From Pseudomonas putida (GTDB lineage Bacteria > Pseudomonadota > Gammaproteobacteria > Pseudomonadales > Pseudomonadaceae): 64,000 bases of DNA. The notes beneath the pieces are model-generated. The model did not search any database and was not told the origin of the DNA. It worked only from the letters and a program-made list of their open reading frames with translations. Below, piece by piece: positions 24,242-35,597 of this stretch. Where the stretch lies: assembly GCF_025905425.1 (NCBI RefSeq), contig NZ_CP109603.1, positions 6,030,501 through 6,094,500 on the forward strand. Reading direction: 5' to 3'. Positions within the stretch are counted from its first letter, which is position 1, and each line of letters opens with the position of its first letter. The position numbers were made by a program, and so were the translations under genes.

Positions 24242-25869
24242 ATTTCATGATCAACGAAACAGAGCAAAAACTGAGGGGGGGATACTATACCCCATTAGAT
24301 ATTGCTGGATTTTTGACTCGCTGGGTCCATCAAAGTGGGGCGAGTAGTATATTAGAGCCAAGCTGTGGTGATGGTATATTTCTAAGAGCGGTAAACGAGC
24401 TGGGTGTGGGTGAAGGGAAAGCTATCACTGCATTTGAGTTGGATTTTATTGAAGCTGCTAAGTCTAAGTCGTTATCCGATAATTTTGATTTCAACGTGAA
24501 CGTTGTAAATGCGGATTTCCTGGCCTGGGCGCTGCCACGCCTGAACAGTGGTGTAGAACTATTTGATGGGGTTTTAGGTAATCCCCCTTTCATTAGGTAT
24601 CAATATCTTCCAGAGAATTTTCAGGCGATAGCGGAAAAGGTTTTCAAATCCCGTAAGTGTAAATTTACTAAGCATACGAATGCCTGGGTTCCATTTGTTA
24701 TTGCGTCAATGGCACTGCTCAAACCAGGTGGTCGTTTAGCTATGGTGTTACCATCAGAGCTAATCCATGTGCTGCATGCACAGTCGCTTAGAAGTTTGTT
24801 GGTAAATGAGTGCTCAAAAATTGTAATTATTGACCCAGAGGAAATTTGGTTCGAGGGCACACTTCAAGGGGCTGTCATTTTGATGGCAGAAAAGAAAGTC
24901 GACTTAGCCCAGCCGACCCAAGGCCTAGGTTTGTTGCCAGTATCAGGCAGAAGCTTTCTTAATGAAGATCCCCAGGAGATGTTCGAAAAAGCAGTACCAG
25001 TCAGTGGTAAGGCGATAGACGGCAAATGGACTACAGCTTTTTTGAGTCCATATGTTAGGAGCCTAATCGAGGATGTTGAGGAATTACCTGGAATCGATAG
25101 ATTCAAAAATATAGCAAAGGTTGACGTAGGTATTGTTACTGGGGCGAATAAGTTTTTCCTAGTAAGTGACGAGGTGGTTGAGACGTACCGCTTGCAAAGA
25201 TGGGCGCATAAAATGTTTGGCAGAAGCGAGCATTGCCCAGGAGTAGTCTATGATGAGAAGCAGCACAGAATAAATAGCAGCAAAGGATTACCTTCTAATT
25301 TTCTTTTATTTCCAGAAGGCTCTGCAGAGTATTATCCTGAGATTGCTAATTATATTAAGTCAGGCGAGGCCCAGAATCTCCATACGCGGTATAAGTGTAG
25401 TGTTCGACGGTGCTGGTACACTGTTCCGTCCGTGTATAGCTCGGATATAGGAATGCTAAAGCGCTCGCATGACGCACCACGTTTGATTTTGAATAAAGCC
25501 AAGGCTTTTACTACTGACACAGCCTATAGGATTACCTCACTAAAGCAGCCTGCAGATCAAATGGTGGCTGCATTTGTTAACCCATTGACTGCTTTGAGTG
25601 CGGAGCTAGAGGGGCGAACCTACGGCGGGGGCGTGTTGGAGTTGGTTCCCTCTGAAATTGAGAAGCTGTTACTAGTGTCTTCGGGGGAAGGGGCACTGAA
25701 TCTTGGCTCGTTAGATAGTAGTATTAAAGATACAAATATGCGTGATGCGCTTTTGAGTCATGGATTAGCTGTCCTTCGTAATATTGGTCTTAAAAATTCA
25801 CAGGTGGATGATATTGCTGGTGCGTGGATATATATGCGCAATCGCAGACAAAGAAACTCTCAAGATTAA
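24238..25869 (+). CDS. N6-adenine DNA methyltransferase (Eco57I/TaqI-like)
   Basis: Protein of 543 aa. Motif I is SILEPSCGDGIFLRAV (about 37-52) for S-adenosylmethionine, motif IV is GNPPFIRYQYL (about 115-125), the N6-adenine catalytic NPPF. After residue about 230 a long C-terminal region should recognise the target sequence (TaqI-type TRD; YGGGVLELVPSEIEKLLL is the usual end motif). No nuclease motif is seen, so it needs a partner or acts alone. Translation is coupled to the RHH gene. A terminator follows at 25962. The gene is AT-rich compared with the chromosome, a sign of transfer. Confidence 0.83.
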   Translation: MNFMINETEQKLRGGYYTPLDIAGFLTRWVHQSGASSILEPSCGDGIFLRAVNELGVGEGKAITAFELDFIEAAKSKSLSDNFDFNVNVVNADFLAWALPRLNSGVELFDGVLGNPPFIRYQYLPENFQAIAEKVFKSRKCKFTKHTNAWVPFVIASMALLKPGGRLAMVLPSELIHVLHAQSLRSLLVNECSKIVIIDPEEIWFEGTLQGAVILMAEKKVDLAQPTQGLGLLPVSGRSFLNEDPQEMFEKAVPVSGKAIDGKWTTAFLSPYVRSLIEDVEELPGIDRFKNIAKVDVGIVTGANKFFLVSDEVVETYRLQRWAHKMFGRSEHCPGVVYDEKQHRINSSKGLPSNFLLFPEGSAEYYPEIANYIKSGEAQNLHTRYKCSVRRCWYTVPSVYSSDIGMLKRSHDAPRLILNKAKAFTTDTAYRITSLKQPADQMVAAFVNPLTALSAELEGRTYGGGVLELVPSEIEKLLLVSSGEGALNLGSLDSSIKDTNMRDALLSHGLAVLRNIGLKNSQVDDIAGAWIYMRNRRQRNSQD

Positions 25870-25961
25870 TTAAAGTGGGCTATGATTAATATCGCCATAT
25901 ACTTGTATGGTATGCACTCTTGGCGACTGTTGATGGGCTAAATCTTATAATTTTGTGAATG

Positions 25962-25989
25962 GCGCCCTTGTTAAAACTGGGCGCTTTTT
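25962..25989 (+). terminator. Intrinsic terminator after methyltransferase
   Basis: GCGCCC, 11-base loop, GGGCGC and TTTTT. It separates the methyltransferase unit from the next small gene, which has its own promoter. Confidence 0.7.
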
Positions 25990-26027
25990 ACGAGTTCGCC
26001 GACCGACTACTGGAAGTGACGGGTCTC

Positions 26028-26057
26028 TTGACTTTGTTTGAAGGGATGGTGTATAGG
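26028..26057 (+). promoter_or_regulatory. Sigma-70-type promoter of the small recognition-domain gene
   Basis: TTGACT (26028-26033), 18-bp spacer, TATAGG (26052-26057), 37 bp before the ATG at 26095. Confidence 0.5.
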
Positions 26058-26094
26058 TACTTCTTCACTGTGCTTACTAGGGAAAGAAGACACT

Positions 26095-26505
26095 ATGCCA
26101 TTGCAGAAAATTTGGGAAAAGGTAAATCTTCCAAGAGGCGATGTGCAACTACTCCAGAACTCTAACGCCTCCGGAGTTTTACGGTTAACTCAATCAAATT
26201 ATAGTATTGACCAAACGGTGTATTTCCGACATCAGATTTTTGCTCATCTACCTTGGATTTCTACACAAGGTAAAGAGATGACCAAAGCAGCTTTTGATTT
26301 GGTCATTGGTGGTAAAAGTTGTGGTGTATTCAACTTGGAAATTAGTCATAAAGATTCGTGGGAGTCAAATCAAGATAACTATACGACGGGGTTACACTGG
26401 GGGGCAGCTCTGAAATATGTTCAGGACGAAAACCTTATTGGTAAGACTTTGACCCTATATGCAGCACAAGGTGAATCGTTCCAATTCCGAATTGAAATTT
26501 GGTAA
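26095..26505 (+). CDS. Small protein resembling a B3-like restriction-enzyme recognition domain
   Basis: Protein of 136 aa, AT-rich gene, GGAAAG 8 bp before the ATG. Segments: RGDVQLLQNSNASGVLRLTQ, then FDLVIGGKSCGVFNLEISHK, ESNQDNYTTGLHWG and LIGKTLTLYAAQGESFQFRIEIW. The isolated beta-rich domain resembles in my reading the C-terminal DNA-binding (B3-like) domains behind PLD-type nucleases such as BfiI, but here no nuclease domain precedes it. It lies just after a solitary methyltransferase and faces the type IIG gene. It could be a remnant of the cognate endonuclease or an independent DNA-binding protein. The family assignment is tentative. Confidence 0.5.
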   Translation: MPLQKIWEKVNLPRGDVQLLQNSNASGVLRLTQSNYSIDQTVYFRHQIFAHLPWISTQGKEMTKAAFDLVIGGKSCGVFNLEISHKDSWESNQDNYTTGLHWGAALKYVQDENLIGKTLTLYAAQGESFQFRIEIW

Positions 26506-26549
26506 TGACCAAATGGGGCATTCGCTTTAGGCGGATGCCCCAGACTACG

Positions 26550-29540
26550 TCACAGTGCTTCGTATAGCTCTTTGACGCTTGGTATTTTCGAATCAAGCAC
26601 GCCTAAGTTAAATAGCTCCTTGACTAGGGAATTTAGTTCTTCTTGCAAGGCATGAAATTGCCTTTTCATAACGATAGATTCTCGATCGTCTGCCTTTACA
26701 ATCTCGGAATGCAGCTCATTTAACCGTCTCTGTATTTCAGAAATCTGATCATGGCGCCGTAGCTGTATAGCGTTGTCGAAGTCTACGATTGGAATAGGCA
26801 TTCGAGTTTGAACTTTAGTTCCTCGAGCGATGAAACCGCCCCTAAATATTTCCCCGTAATGCGAAGCAAACCATTCTAAGTATTTGGATGAAAGCATTGC
26901 TTGGATATAGTAGATCGAATACTTACAAGAGGCTGGTATGTTTATTATGCTGTAACCAGCTGTGCCGCCAGAGGATACGAATGTTCGCTTGTTATCAATG
27001 GAGTATTTATATCCGTTAGACAGTATTCCAACAATAATTTTTTGCGGTACATCACAGTTTTCTAGTGCCTGGCTCCGCCCATATCGGTACCACTCATTTT
27101 CGGTTAAAGGTGTAGGGAGGATGGAGCGTTTTCCATTATCAAGATGAATCTTCAAGGTATTAATAAAAGCATATGCCTTTGGATAATTTTCATGGAGATC
27201 TTCGTAAGGGATTAGAACTACCCGCTCACCTTCTTTTTTGTACGGATAGACCACAAAAGAGTTCGGCTCTACATCTTTGTAGGTGTAGAACTGAGCATCC
27301 TGCGCTCTTTGCGTCTCGAAGTATGGCCTGGTTAATGCCTCTTCAATTTGATAAGGCTTCCCCTTATATGAAAAATGGGTGTAGCCGTCAATAGACTTGA
27401 TTTTTTTATGTATGTAAAATTCATTGGCACTTGTTTGAATGCCGTTGGCAATGGCTTTCTCTCCTAGAATTGATCCAAGTGGCTTGGATACGCGGTGCAT
27501 CATTTCCAGTATTTGGTTTGTCTCGCTCTCTAAGATCCAGGTGTCCGAGGTTATAGAGCTTGCGCTGTATCTACTTACACCTTCAGATCTATCAGATCGG
27601 GTGAGCCATGCCTTGAAGTCTCGAACTTCATGAAATTCAAACTGCGATTGCTCGGATTTCTTTAGGAATAACAAACAAGTGTAAGTGGTTTTTTCTTTAA
27701 ATACTTGATTGGAACCAAAGGAGATCAATTTATGCAAGTATTTTTTTTCTGAAATAAGCTTGCGTAGTCCTCGACCAGAAGCAACTTTTGTAAATTTTGA
27801 TGGAAGTATGTACCCAATCACCCCGCCATGTTTTAGTAGCTGAATAGACCGCTCCACAAATAAGAAGTATTTGTCAAATTGTTTATAGGCGGACTGATAT
27901 TTTTTTTTGTATATGTTCAGCTCAATCGGAGTTAGTTGTACCATGTGCTCCGTCGCCATGTACGGAGGATTACCGATAATTACATCGAACTCATGCGGGA
28001 CATCGAATGGGTTGATGTCTAAAGCACTGTCGCTGATGACATCATTGATTTCGATGAGACTGTTCCCAAAGAAAATATTATTATCTAGGCAGGGCAGAAG
28101 TGGGTTTGAATATCCTATTGTTGCTTTGGTTTCACCTTCAAGTAGCTTAAGTAATAGTCCGAATGTACAGGCTTTGACTGCGTTATAGTCTTTATCAATT
28201 CCGTATATGCAACTTGTTAGAAGCTTTCGCTTTATCGGGAAATTAAGCTTATAGGTGTTTTGCGAGAGTTGTTGTAATTTGCTCCGGTCGTGCTCTATAT
28301 AGTAGTCAGTTATAAGGTCTTGTAAGGTTTGAAATGTCTCTAACAAAAACGCGCCCGAGCCGCATGCGATGTCCGCAAACTTTAAGTCAAGGATTTCATC
28401 GGCTGTCTTATTTTTGCAGTGTTCTGTAATGGTATGTCTTATTATCTCTTTGACGATATGGTCGGGAGTAGTGACAACGTCTCGATCGATGTGCTCTTCC
28501 TTGCGTTGTAACGAAACTGTCCCAGAGTCGTCGGTAACAATTTTCTCGCTTAGGAATACTTCATATATGTTTCCTAGAATGTCAGATGAAAGTACGGAGA
28601 ATGAGTAAGTGCTCAGCGGGAAGTATAGTTGCTCAATTATTTCCCATATTGTTGAGTCTGTATTGCTAAGTAGTAAATCTGCGTGAGATAGAGAAAACAG
28701 CCCTGCATTATATTTTTTGTCTGCAGTTTTCAGCTGCTTGAGTAGTGACTGAATGTCTCTGTCTTTTGCGAATTGATAGAGGGTTTCTTGTTCTTCAAGG
28801 TCTCTGTCTTCGCAGACTCTTAGAAAAACTATACTGTTTATGTAATTTTGGGTTAGATCATTAAGCTGTATGCTGGTAATTCCGGGTTTAAGCTTTAGGA
28901 ATTCCCTTGCAAGGCTTACACGCCAGCGGTTAATTTGATCCAGGAATAAATTGTCGATACTGAATTTTGATACCCTGTTCCCGATATCGCTCCATTCGCG
29001 CTCAAATTGTCCAGAATATACGCTTTCTTTACCTATGAGGCGGCTGATTTCGTCGTACTTTGATACAAGGTCTTTGTAGTGGTATGTTTTTACTCTGGAG
29101 TTGCTTACTGCATCTATTTCAGATACTGGATTAGAGCAGTCATAAATTGAAGTGTATTCAAAGTTTGAAAGTACAGATACTTTTAATTTTGCAGTGAAGC
29201 CATAACGACGCAGTTGCTTGGCAGGTTCTGGGTCAGAAAATATTTTAACACTTGGTTTTTTGGCTTCTACAAAGAATTTTCGCTCGGAAAATAAGCGAAA
29301 TGTGTAGTCAGGTTTTTTTGTGTTCTCTCCTGCTTTTGTTTTCAGCCCTTCTTCAACCAATACTTCGCGTTCGTTTGTCTTTCTTCCTGTTTTATTGGTT
29401 ATGTCCCATCCGAAAATCGTTAATAGCTCATCTAGGAAGTCAGTTCTGAGCTGGGTTTCATTATATTGAGATGATTGGTAGTGACTTATGTTGTTGTCGA
29501 ACTTATCTATCAGGGCTTGAAGGCGTTGTGCGTGGCTCAT
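26550..29540 (-). CDS. Type IIG restriction-modification enzyme (fused nuclease-methyltransferase)
   Basis: Protein of 996 aa from ATG 29540; a GTG at 29579 would add 13 residues and neither start has a clear ribosome site. The N-terminal nuclease is PD-(D/E)xK type: KPDYTFRLFSERKFFVEAKKP (about residues 74-94). The central methyltransferase has motif I FADIACGSGAFLLE and motif IV IIGNPPYMATEH for N6-adenine. The C-terminal third (from TSANEFYIHKK to RMPIP) is a TaqI/Eco57I-type recognition region, ending in a coiled coil (QISEIQRRLNELHSEI). One polypeptide cuts foreign DNA and methylates its own. Strongly AT-rich; it sits beside the integrase. Confidence 0.87.
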   Translation of the reverse strand: MSHAQRLQALIDKFDNNISHYQSSQYNETQLRTDFLDELLTIFGWDITNKTGRKTNEREVLVEEGLKTKAGENTKKPDYTFRLFSERKFFVEAKKPSVKIFSDPEPAKQLRRYGFTAKLKVSVLSNFEYTSIYDCSNPVSEIDAVSNSRVKTYHYKDLVSKYDEISRLIGKESVYSGQFEREWSDIGNRVSKFSIDNLFLDQINRWRVSLAREFLKLKPGITSIQLNDLTQNYINSIVFLRVCEDRDLEEQETLYQFAKDRDIQSLLKQLKTADKKYNAGLFSLSHADLLLSNTDSTIWEIIEQLYFPLSTYSFSVLSSDILGNIYEVFLSEKIVTDDSGTVSLQRKEEHIDRDVVTTPDHIVKEIIRHTITEHCKNKTADEILDLKFADIACGSGAFLLETFQTLQDLITDYYIEHDRSKLQQLSQNTYKLNFPIKRKLLTSCIYGIDKDYNAVKACTFGLLLKLLEGETKATIGYSNPLLPCLDNNIFFGNSLIEINDVISDSALDINPFDVPHEFDVIIGNPPYMATEHMVQLTPIELNIYKKKYQSAYKQFDKYFLFVERSIQLLKHGGVIGYILPSKFTKVASGRGLRKLISEKKYLHKLISFGSNQVFKEKTTYTCLLFLKKSEQSQFEFHEVRDFKAWLTRSDRSEGVSRYSASSITSDTWILESETNQILEMMHRVSKPLGSILGEKAIANGIQTSANEFYIHKKIKSIDGYTHFSYKGKPYQIEEALTRPYFETQRAQDAQFYTYKDVEPNSFVVYPYKKEGERVVLIPYEDLHENYPKAYAFINTLKIHLDNGKRSILPTPLTENEWYRYGRSQALENCDVPQKIIVGILSNGYKYSIDNKRTFVSSGGTAGYSIINIPASCKYSIYYIQAMLSSKYLEWFASHYGEIFRGGFIARGTKVQTRMPIPIVDFDNAIQLRRHDQISEIQRRLNELHSEIVKADDRESIVMKRQFHALQEELNSLVKELFNLGVLDSKIPSVKELYEAL

Positions 29541-29707
29541 TTTAAATAATACTGTGTTTTCAGTGGTTGTGATTTGCACGTAACATGCTGTTTTCCGGAG
29601 TATACGCTATGAATCTATAGTGATCTTCAAATTTTGTGCCATTAGACCAAGGAGTAATCTTCCCTTCTGAGGTCGACAAAATGGATACTTCGCAGCTAGT
29701 AACGTAA

Positions 29708-30949
29708 TTATTTTTTATCTCTAATTTCGCTGTAGGCAGATGCAAGCAGGCTGCCAGTGGCGGCTTGCTTGATGTACTGACTCCACCAAGCCATCATGGG
29801 ACGCCGCCGCTCGATATAGTCGGCCCGGTTGTATGCGCTGCGTACCTCATCCCTGTCTACGTGTGCGAGGGCAACCTCAATGAGCTCGGGATCCCACCCA
29901 TGCTCGTTCAAAATGGTGCTGGCCATGGAGCGCATGCCATGACTGACCAATCGGTCCTGGAACCCCATGCGTTTCAACGCCATGTTGGCAGTCTGACTAT
30001 TGGCGTGGGTGCGCGGGTTTCTGTCTGATGGGAAGACGTATTCGCGATGGCCGCTGTGAGTCTTAAGTGATTCCAGCAGCGCAACTGCTTGATCACTCAA
30101 CGGGATGTTGTGTGGGCGGCGCTTCTTCATCCGCTCCGGTGGGATAGTCCAGACTCGCCTTTCAAAATCGATGTCTACCCAGCGAGTAGTTGCCGCCTCG
30201 GCGGGGCGAGTCATGGTGTGCAACTGCCATTCGATCAGGCAGCGGGTCGTGCGCTTGATACTGGCATTCGCTATTTCCAGCATGAGCTCAGGAAGCTCCT
30301 CGGGAGGTAGCGCCGCCATATTTTCTTTCTTCGGTTTCTTGAATACCGCCCGAATCCCGCTGAGCGGGTTCGCGAAAATCATTCCCGAATTGGCCCCGTA
30401 GGTCATGATCTCGTTGAGGCGCTGGCTAAGCCGCTTCACCGTTTCCAAACTGCCTTTGGCTTCGATAGGGCGAAGGATTTTTATCACCATCGGTGCGCTG
30501 ACTTCCGAGATCGGAGTCGATTTCATGCTCGGGAAAACGTGCAGAGTGAGTGAGCGCCAGATGTCCTCGGCATAGGCAGGCGTAACCGAGTCCTTTTTCA
30601 GCTCGAACCAGGCGGTAGCTACTTTCTCGAATGTATGTTCCGTCTCGGCTAGCTTGGCCTGCGCGAGATCATTGCGCTGAGCTTTGGGGTCGATCCCCTG
30701 CGCAAGTACTTCCCTAGCCTCAACCGCTTTCCGCCGAGCTTGTGCCAGAGTGACCTCAGGGTAGGAGCCGAGCGCCATGTTGATTCGATTTTTGGTGACC
30801 GGATGCCTGTAGTTGAAATTCCACTGCATCGAGCGGTTGACCCGGACGCGAAGCTGCAGGCCGTCGCCATCCGTGAGGACGTAGTCCTTGTCTTTGGCCT
30901 TGACCGCCTTGAGCTGGCGGTCGGAGAGACGAGCTGTTTGAGCGCACAT
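29708..30949 (-). CDS. P4-type tyrosine integrase next to ssrA
   Basis: Integrase of 413 aa. An N-terminal arm-binding domain (DUF4102 type, LSDRQLKAVKAKDKDYVLTDGDGLQLRVR, about 8-90), a central SAM-like domain (about 105-200), and a catalytic domain with Arg in HTMTRPAEAA, HGMR box (HGMRSMASTIL), LAHVD and nucleophile Tyr in AYNRADY. It would integrate the island at the 3' end of ssrA, whose end is 190 bp upstream of its start. GGAGC precedes the ATG. The frame is intact, so the island might still be excisable if an intact left end exists. Confidence 0.92.
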   Translation of the reverse strand: MCAQTARLSDRQLKAVKAKDKDYVLTDGDGLQLRVRVNRSMQWNFNYRHPVTKNRINMALGSYPEVTLAQARRKAVEAREVLAQGIDPKAQRNDLAQAKLAETEHTFEKVATAWFELKKDSVTPAYAEDIWRSLTLHVFPSMKSTPISEVSAPMVIKILRPIEAKGSLETVKRLSQRLNEIMTYGANSGMIFANPLSGIRAVFKKPKKENMAALPPEELPELMLEIANASIKRTTRCLIEWQLHTMTRPAEAATTRWVDIDFERRVWTIPPERMKKRRPHNIPLSDQAVALLESLKTHSGHREYVFPSDRNPRTHANSQTANMALKRMGFQDRLVSHGMRSMASTILNEHGWDPELIEVALAHVDRDEVRSAYNRADYIERRRPMMAWWSQYIKQAATGSLLASAYSEIRDKK

Positions 30950-31002
30950 GGGATGAGCTCCATGACACCTTTTGGTATTCCCAAGATTAGCCCCAGGTAG
31001 GC

Positions 31003-31023
31003 GGGAATACCACCGGGAATACC
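31003..31023. repeat. Paired GGGAATACC motifs, right island end
   Basis: GGGAATACC at 31003-31011 and 31015-31023, 12 bp start to start, plus an inverted copy GGTATTCCC at 30974-30982. They lie between the integrase start and ssrA and match the pair at 19569-19589, as expected for integrase arm sites. Confidence 0.5.
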
Positions 31024-31100
31024 GGGATGGCTGGAACTCAAAAAACCGTTGTGGCCCTCAAAAGAGCAGTAAATCCTTGATTTCACTGACTTCCAGGCAT

Positions 31101-31125
31101 AAAAAAAGACGTCCGTGGACGTCTT
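31101..31125 (-). terminator. Intrinsic terminator of ssrA
   Basis: On the minus strand AAAGACGTCC-AC-GGACGTCTTTTTTT: a perfect hairpin with T-run, 13 bases after the CCA end of tmRNA. Confidence 0.85.
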
Positions 31126-31137
31126 TGATTGATCATT

Positions 31138-31529
31138 TGGTGGAGCCGGGGGGATTTGAACCCCCGTCCGCCAGTACTCCGCTGTCGGTACTACATGCTT
31201 AGCCGTGTCTACTGATTTAATCCGCAGCCGCCCGACGGGCAGGGTGCTTTGGATGAGTTGGGTAAGTTTTAGTCGCTTTGCCCCCAACGTGCTACACGAC
31301 GATCCTGTTCTGTATGACAATCATTTCGGGTTTACAGGCATCCCCTGATGATTGCTGGAGCCGAAGCTACCAGGAGAGCGGGCTCAGCTGCTTACGCAGC
31401 GAGAGCGTAACCCTCGTAGTTTTCGTCATTGGCAACTATAGAAAGTTGCAACAGTGGATTTACGAGTTCTGTTACCAACTCGGCATGCACCTAGAGTTTC
31501 GCTACCGGCGTCGAATCCTAATCGGCCCC
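31138..31529 (-). ncRNA. ssrA: tmRNA
   Basis: The 392-nt RNA rescues ribosomes stalled on broken messages, with SmpB. The 5' end GGGGCCGATTAGGATTCGACG pairs with the 3' end CGGCTCCACCA (7-bp acceptor stem with one G-U), and GGGGGTTCAAATCCCCC is the T-arm. The tag frame reads ANDENYEGYALAA then TAA. Its 3' end is the insertion site of the neighbouring integrase; the right-hand copy restores the full tRNA-like end. smpB is about 8 kb away. Confidence 0.96.
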
Positions 31530-31572
31530 ACACTCAGCTCTAGCTGACCGTACCTTTCGGCACGTGAGGCTG

Positions 31573-31578
31573 AGTATA
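31573..31578 (-). promoter_or_regulatory. Candidate -10 of ssrA
   Basis: TATACT on the minus strand, 44 bases before the mature 5' end of tmRNA, leaving a short processed leader. No clear -35 is visible. Confidence 0.4.
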
Positions 31579-31628
31579 CGCGCTAAAGCGGGCGGCGTCG
31601 ACAACAGGTTCCGCCGCCCGCCTCAGGC

Positions 31629-31922
31629 TCAGCTACCACTGCCACCGGCCGAGCCGCTGCCTTTCTCGGTTTTTTCCAGGCGTTCCAGCACTTTACTGGT
31701 GATGGCTATGCATTCTTTGGTGTCGCCCGAGGCTTGCGCGGCCTTGGCTTTGTCGACGTGCTCGGTAAGGGCCTTGTCGAGGCCTTCGGAGGTGGCGCCG
31801 GCGGTGGCCATGCTGTCGTCGATCTTCTGCAGGTTGTTGGTGCAGAGGTCGTCGGCGGCAAACGCCGGGGATGCCAGGAGGGTGGCGGCCGCGAAGAGGG
31901 CCGAAAGCGCGGTACCTTTCAT
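31629..31922 (-). CDS. Small periplasmic protein, hypothetical
   Basis: Protein of 97 aa. A signal peptide covers about residues 1-22 (FAAATLLASPAFA|ADDLC). The mature part is one or two helices (NLQKIDDSMATAGATSEGLDKALTEHVDKAKAAQ) with two Cys that could form a disulphide, and a Gly/Ser tail. I do not know its function; similar small secreted proteins are common in pseudomonads. GGAGAC precedes the ATG. It stands alone between ssrA and the structured leader. Confidence 0.72.
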   Translation of the reverse strand: MKGTALSALFAAATLLASPAFAADDLCTNNLQKIDDSMATAGATSEGLDKALTEHVDKAKAAQASGDTKECIAITSKVLERLEKTEKGSGSAGGSGS

Positions 31923-32149
31923 GGGTGTCTCCTTCTGAGGCCTCGGGAAGGTGGGCCTGTAAGGTGGACTGTACGAATTTGGCGAGGGTTCAATCAGGAT
32001 GCTGGCGGGGCTGTAGGTAAATTCTGAACTTGAAACTAAATGCTTCGGGTGGAATGGGTTTGGGAATTATCCTACTGGCGCCGCAGCCGTTTCTCTGTTG
32101 TCGATGATGGGCGTAGGGGCTAGTTTCCCTGGGTCGCCGTGGTTTGGCG

Positions 32150-32328
32150 ATCGGGTGTGAGAGCCCGGCGATTACATCGTGCCTGTGTTATGGCAGCCGT
32201 TCGTGGGCAGGCTTCGGCCTGGCCGGAATCCCGATGTTCGCCGGTCTCTCACCCCGCGTACGGCTGCCGCCTTCCTTCTGTGAGAGGAAGCGGGTGACAG
32301 CTCCTTTTGTGAGCTCGGAGAATTCATC
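32150..32328 (+). promoter_or_regulatory. Structured leader before small conserved gene
   Basis: Interlocking complementary segments: GTGAGAG (32157-32163) with CTCTCAC (32246-32252), and GGCAGCCGT (32192-32200) with ACGGCTGCC (32260-32268), which together form a pseudoknot order. A second GTGAGAG (32280-32286) competes for the same CTCTCAC, and CTTCC/GGAAG form a local hairpin just before the ribosome site. This suggests a regulatory RNA leader. The rest of 31.95-32.15 kb shows nothing clear. Confidence 0.45.
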
Positions 32329-32577
32329 ATGAAGAAACTCGTTCCTGATCCACCCAGCCAAACGTCACCACGTTCGTTCTATACCATCGACAACAAAGTC
32401 CCCTCACCAGAGGCGTTGCTGTACGCCATTCAGCTGATGCGCGGGATTGAAGACACCTTGGACGAATACATCTGCGGCAATGCCGGTGAGCCGGGTATCG
32501 GCATGCTGGTCAACTCGGTGCATAACGTGCAGATGAGCAGGGCGTTGGCTGAGCTGGTGCTGGCGCGCGAGCCCTGA
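32329..32577 (+). CDS. Small conserved protein (DUF6124-like)
   Basis: Protein of 82 aa, soluble. The pattern MKKLVPDPPSQ..SFYTIDNKVPSPEALLYAIQLMRGIEDTLDEYI and the end VHNVQMSRALAELVLA are like a small family multiplied in pseudomonads (I recall it as DUF6124; not checked). Function unknown. GGAGAA precedes the ATG. It is preceded by a strongly structured leader and followed by a REP element. Confidence 0.7.
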   Translation: MKKLVPDPPSQTSPRSFYTIDNKVPSPEALLYAIQLMRGIEDTLDEYICGNAGEPGIGMLVNSVHNVQMSRALAELVLAREP

Positions 32578-32604
32578 AAACCTTAGGAAGTCGAGGTGGG
32601 ATGG

Positions 32605-32645
32605 CACGGGCTTCGCCCGTGTTCGCGGGCAAGCCCGCTCCCACA
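32605..32645. repeat. Single REP element
   Basis: CGGGCTTCGCCCG hairpin followed by TTCGCGGGCAAGCCCGCTCC (32622-32641) and CACA, the inverted form of the P. putida-type REP. It lies between the small gene and the lactate operon end. Confidence 0.75.
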
Positions 32646-32708
32646 GGGATCGGGCCGACTTTAGACGTTTGAGCAAGACAGTTGCTCTCACAACGCTTGC
32701 GGCAGTTG

Positions 32709-35519
<2,811 letters not shown>

Positions 35520-35597
35520 GCAATCTCCTCGCGGGGCCACGGCGTCTGGTGCGCCGCATGCCCCGGTCAATCAGGCGGTGTTTCGTGGGGGGCGCAA

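Noticed and set aside
25959..26165. 68-codon frame after the methyltransferase
   Set aside because: It runs through the intrinsic terminator and the promoter of the next gene and overlaps that gene in another frame.
29560..29745. 61-codon frame between integrase and type IIG genes
   Set aside because: It starts inside the integrase end and overlaps the possible type IIG start; no ribosome site. A small real gene cannot be fully excluded.
30649..31320. Open frame overlapping ssrA and the integrase start
   Set aside because: It runs through the tmRNA gene and its terminator; not a protein gene.
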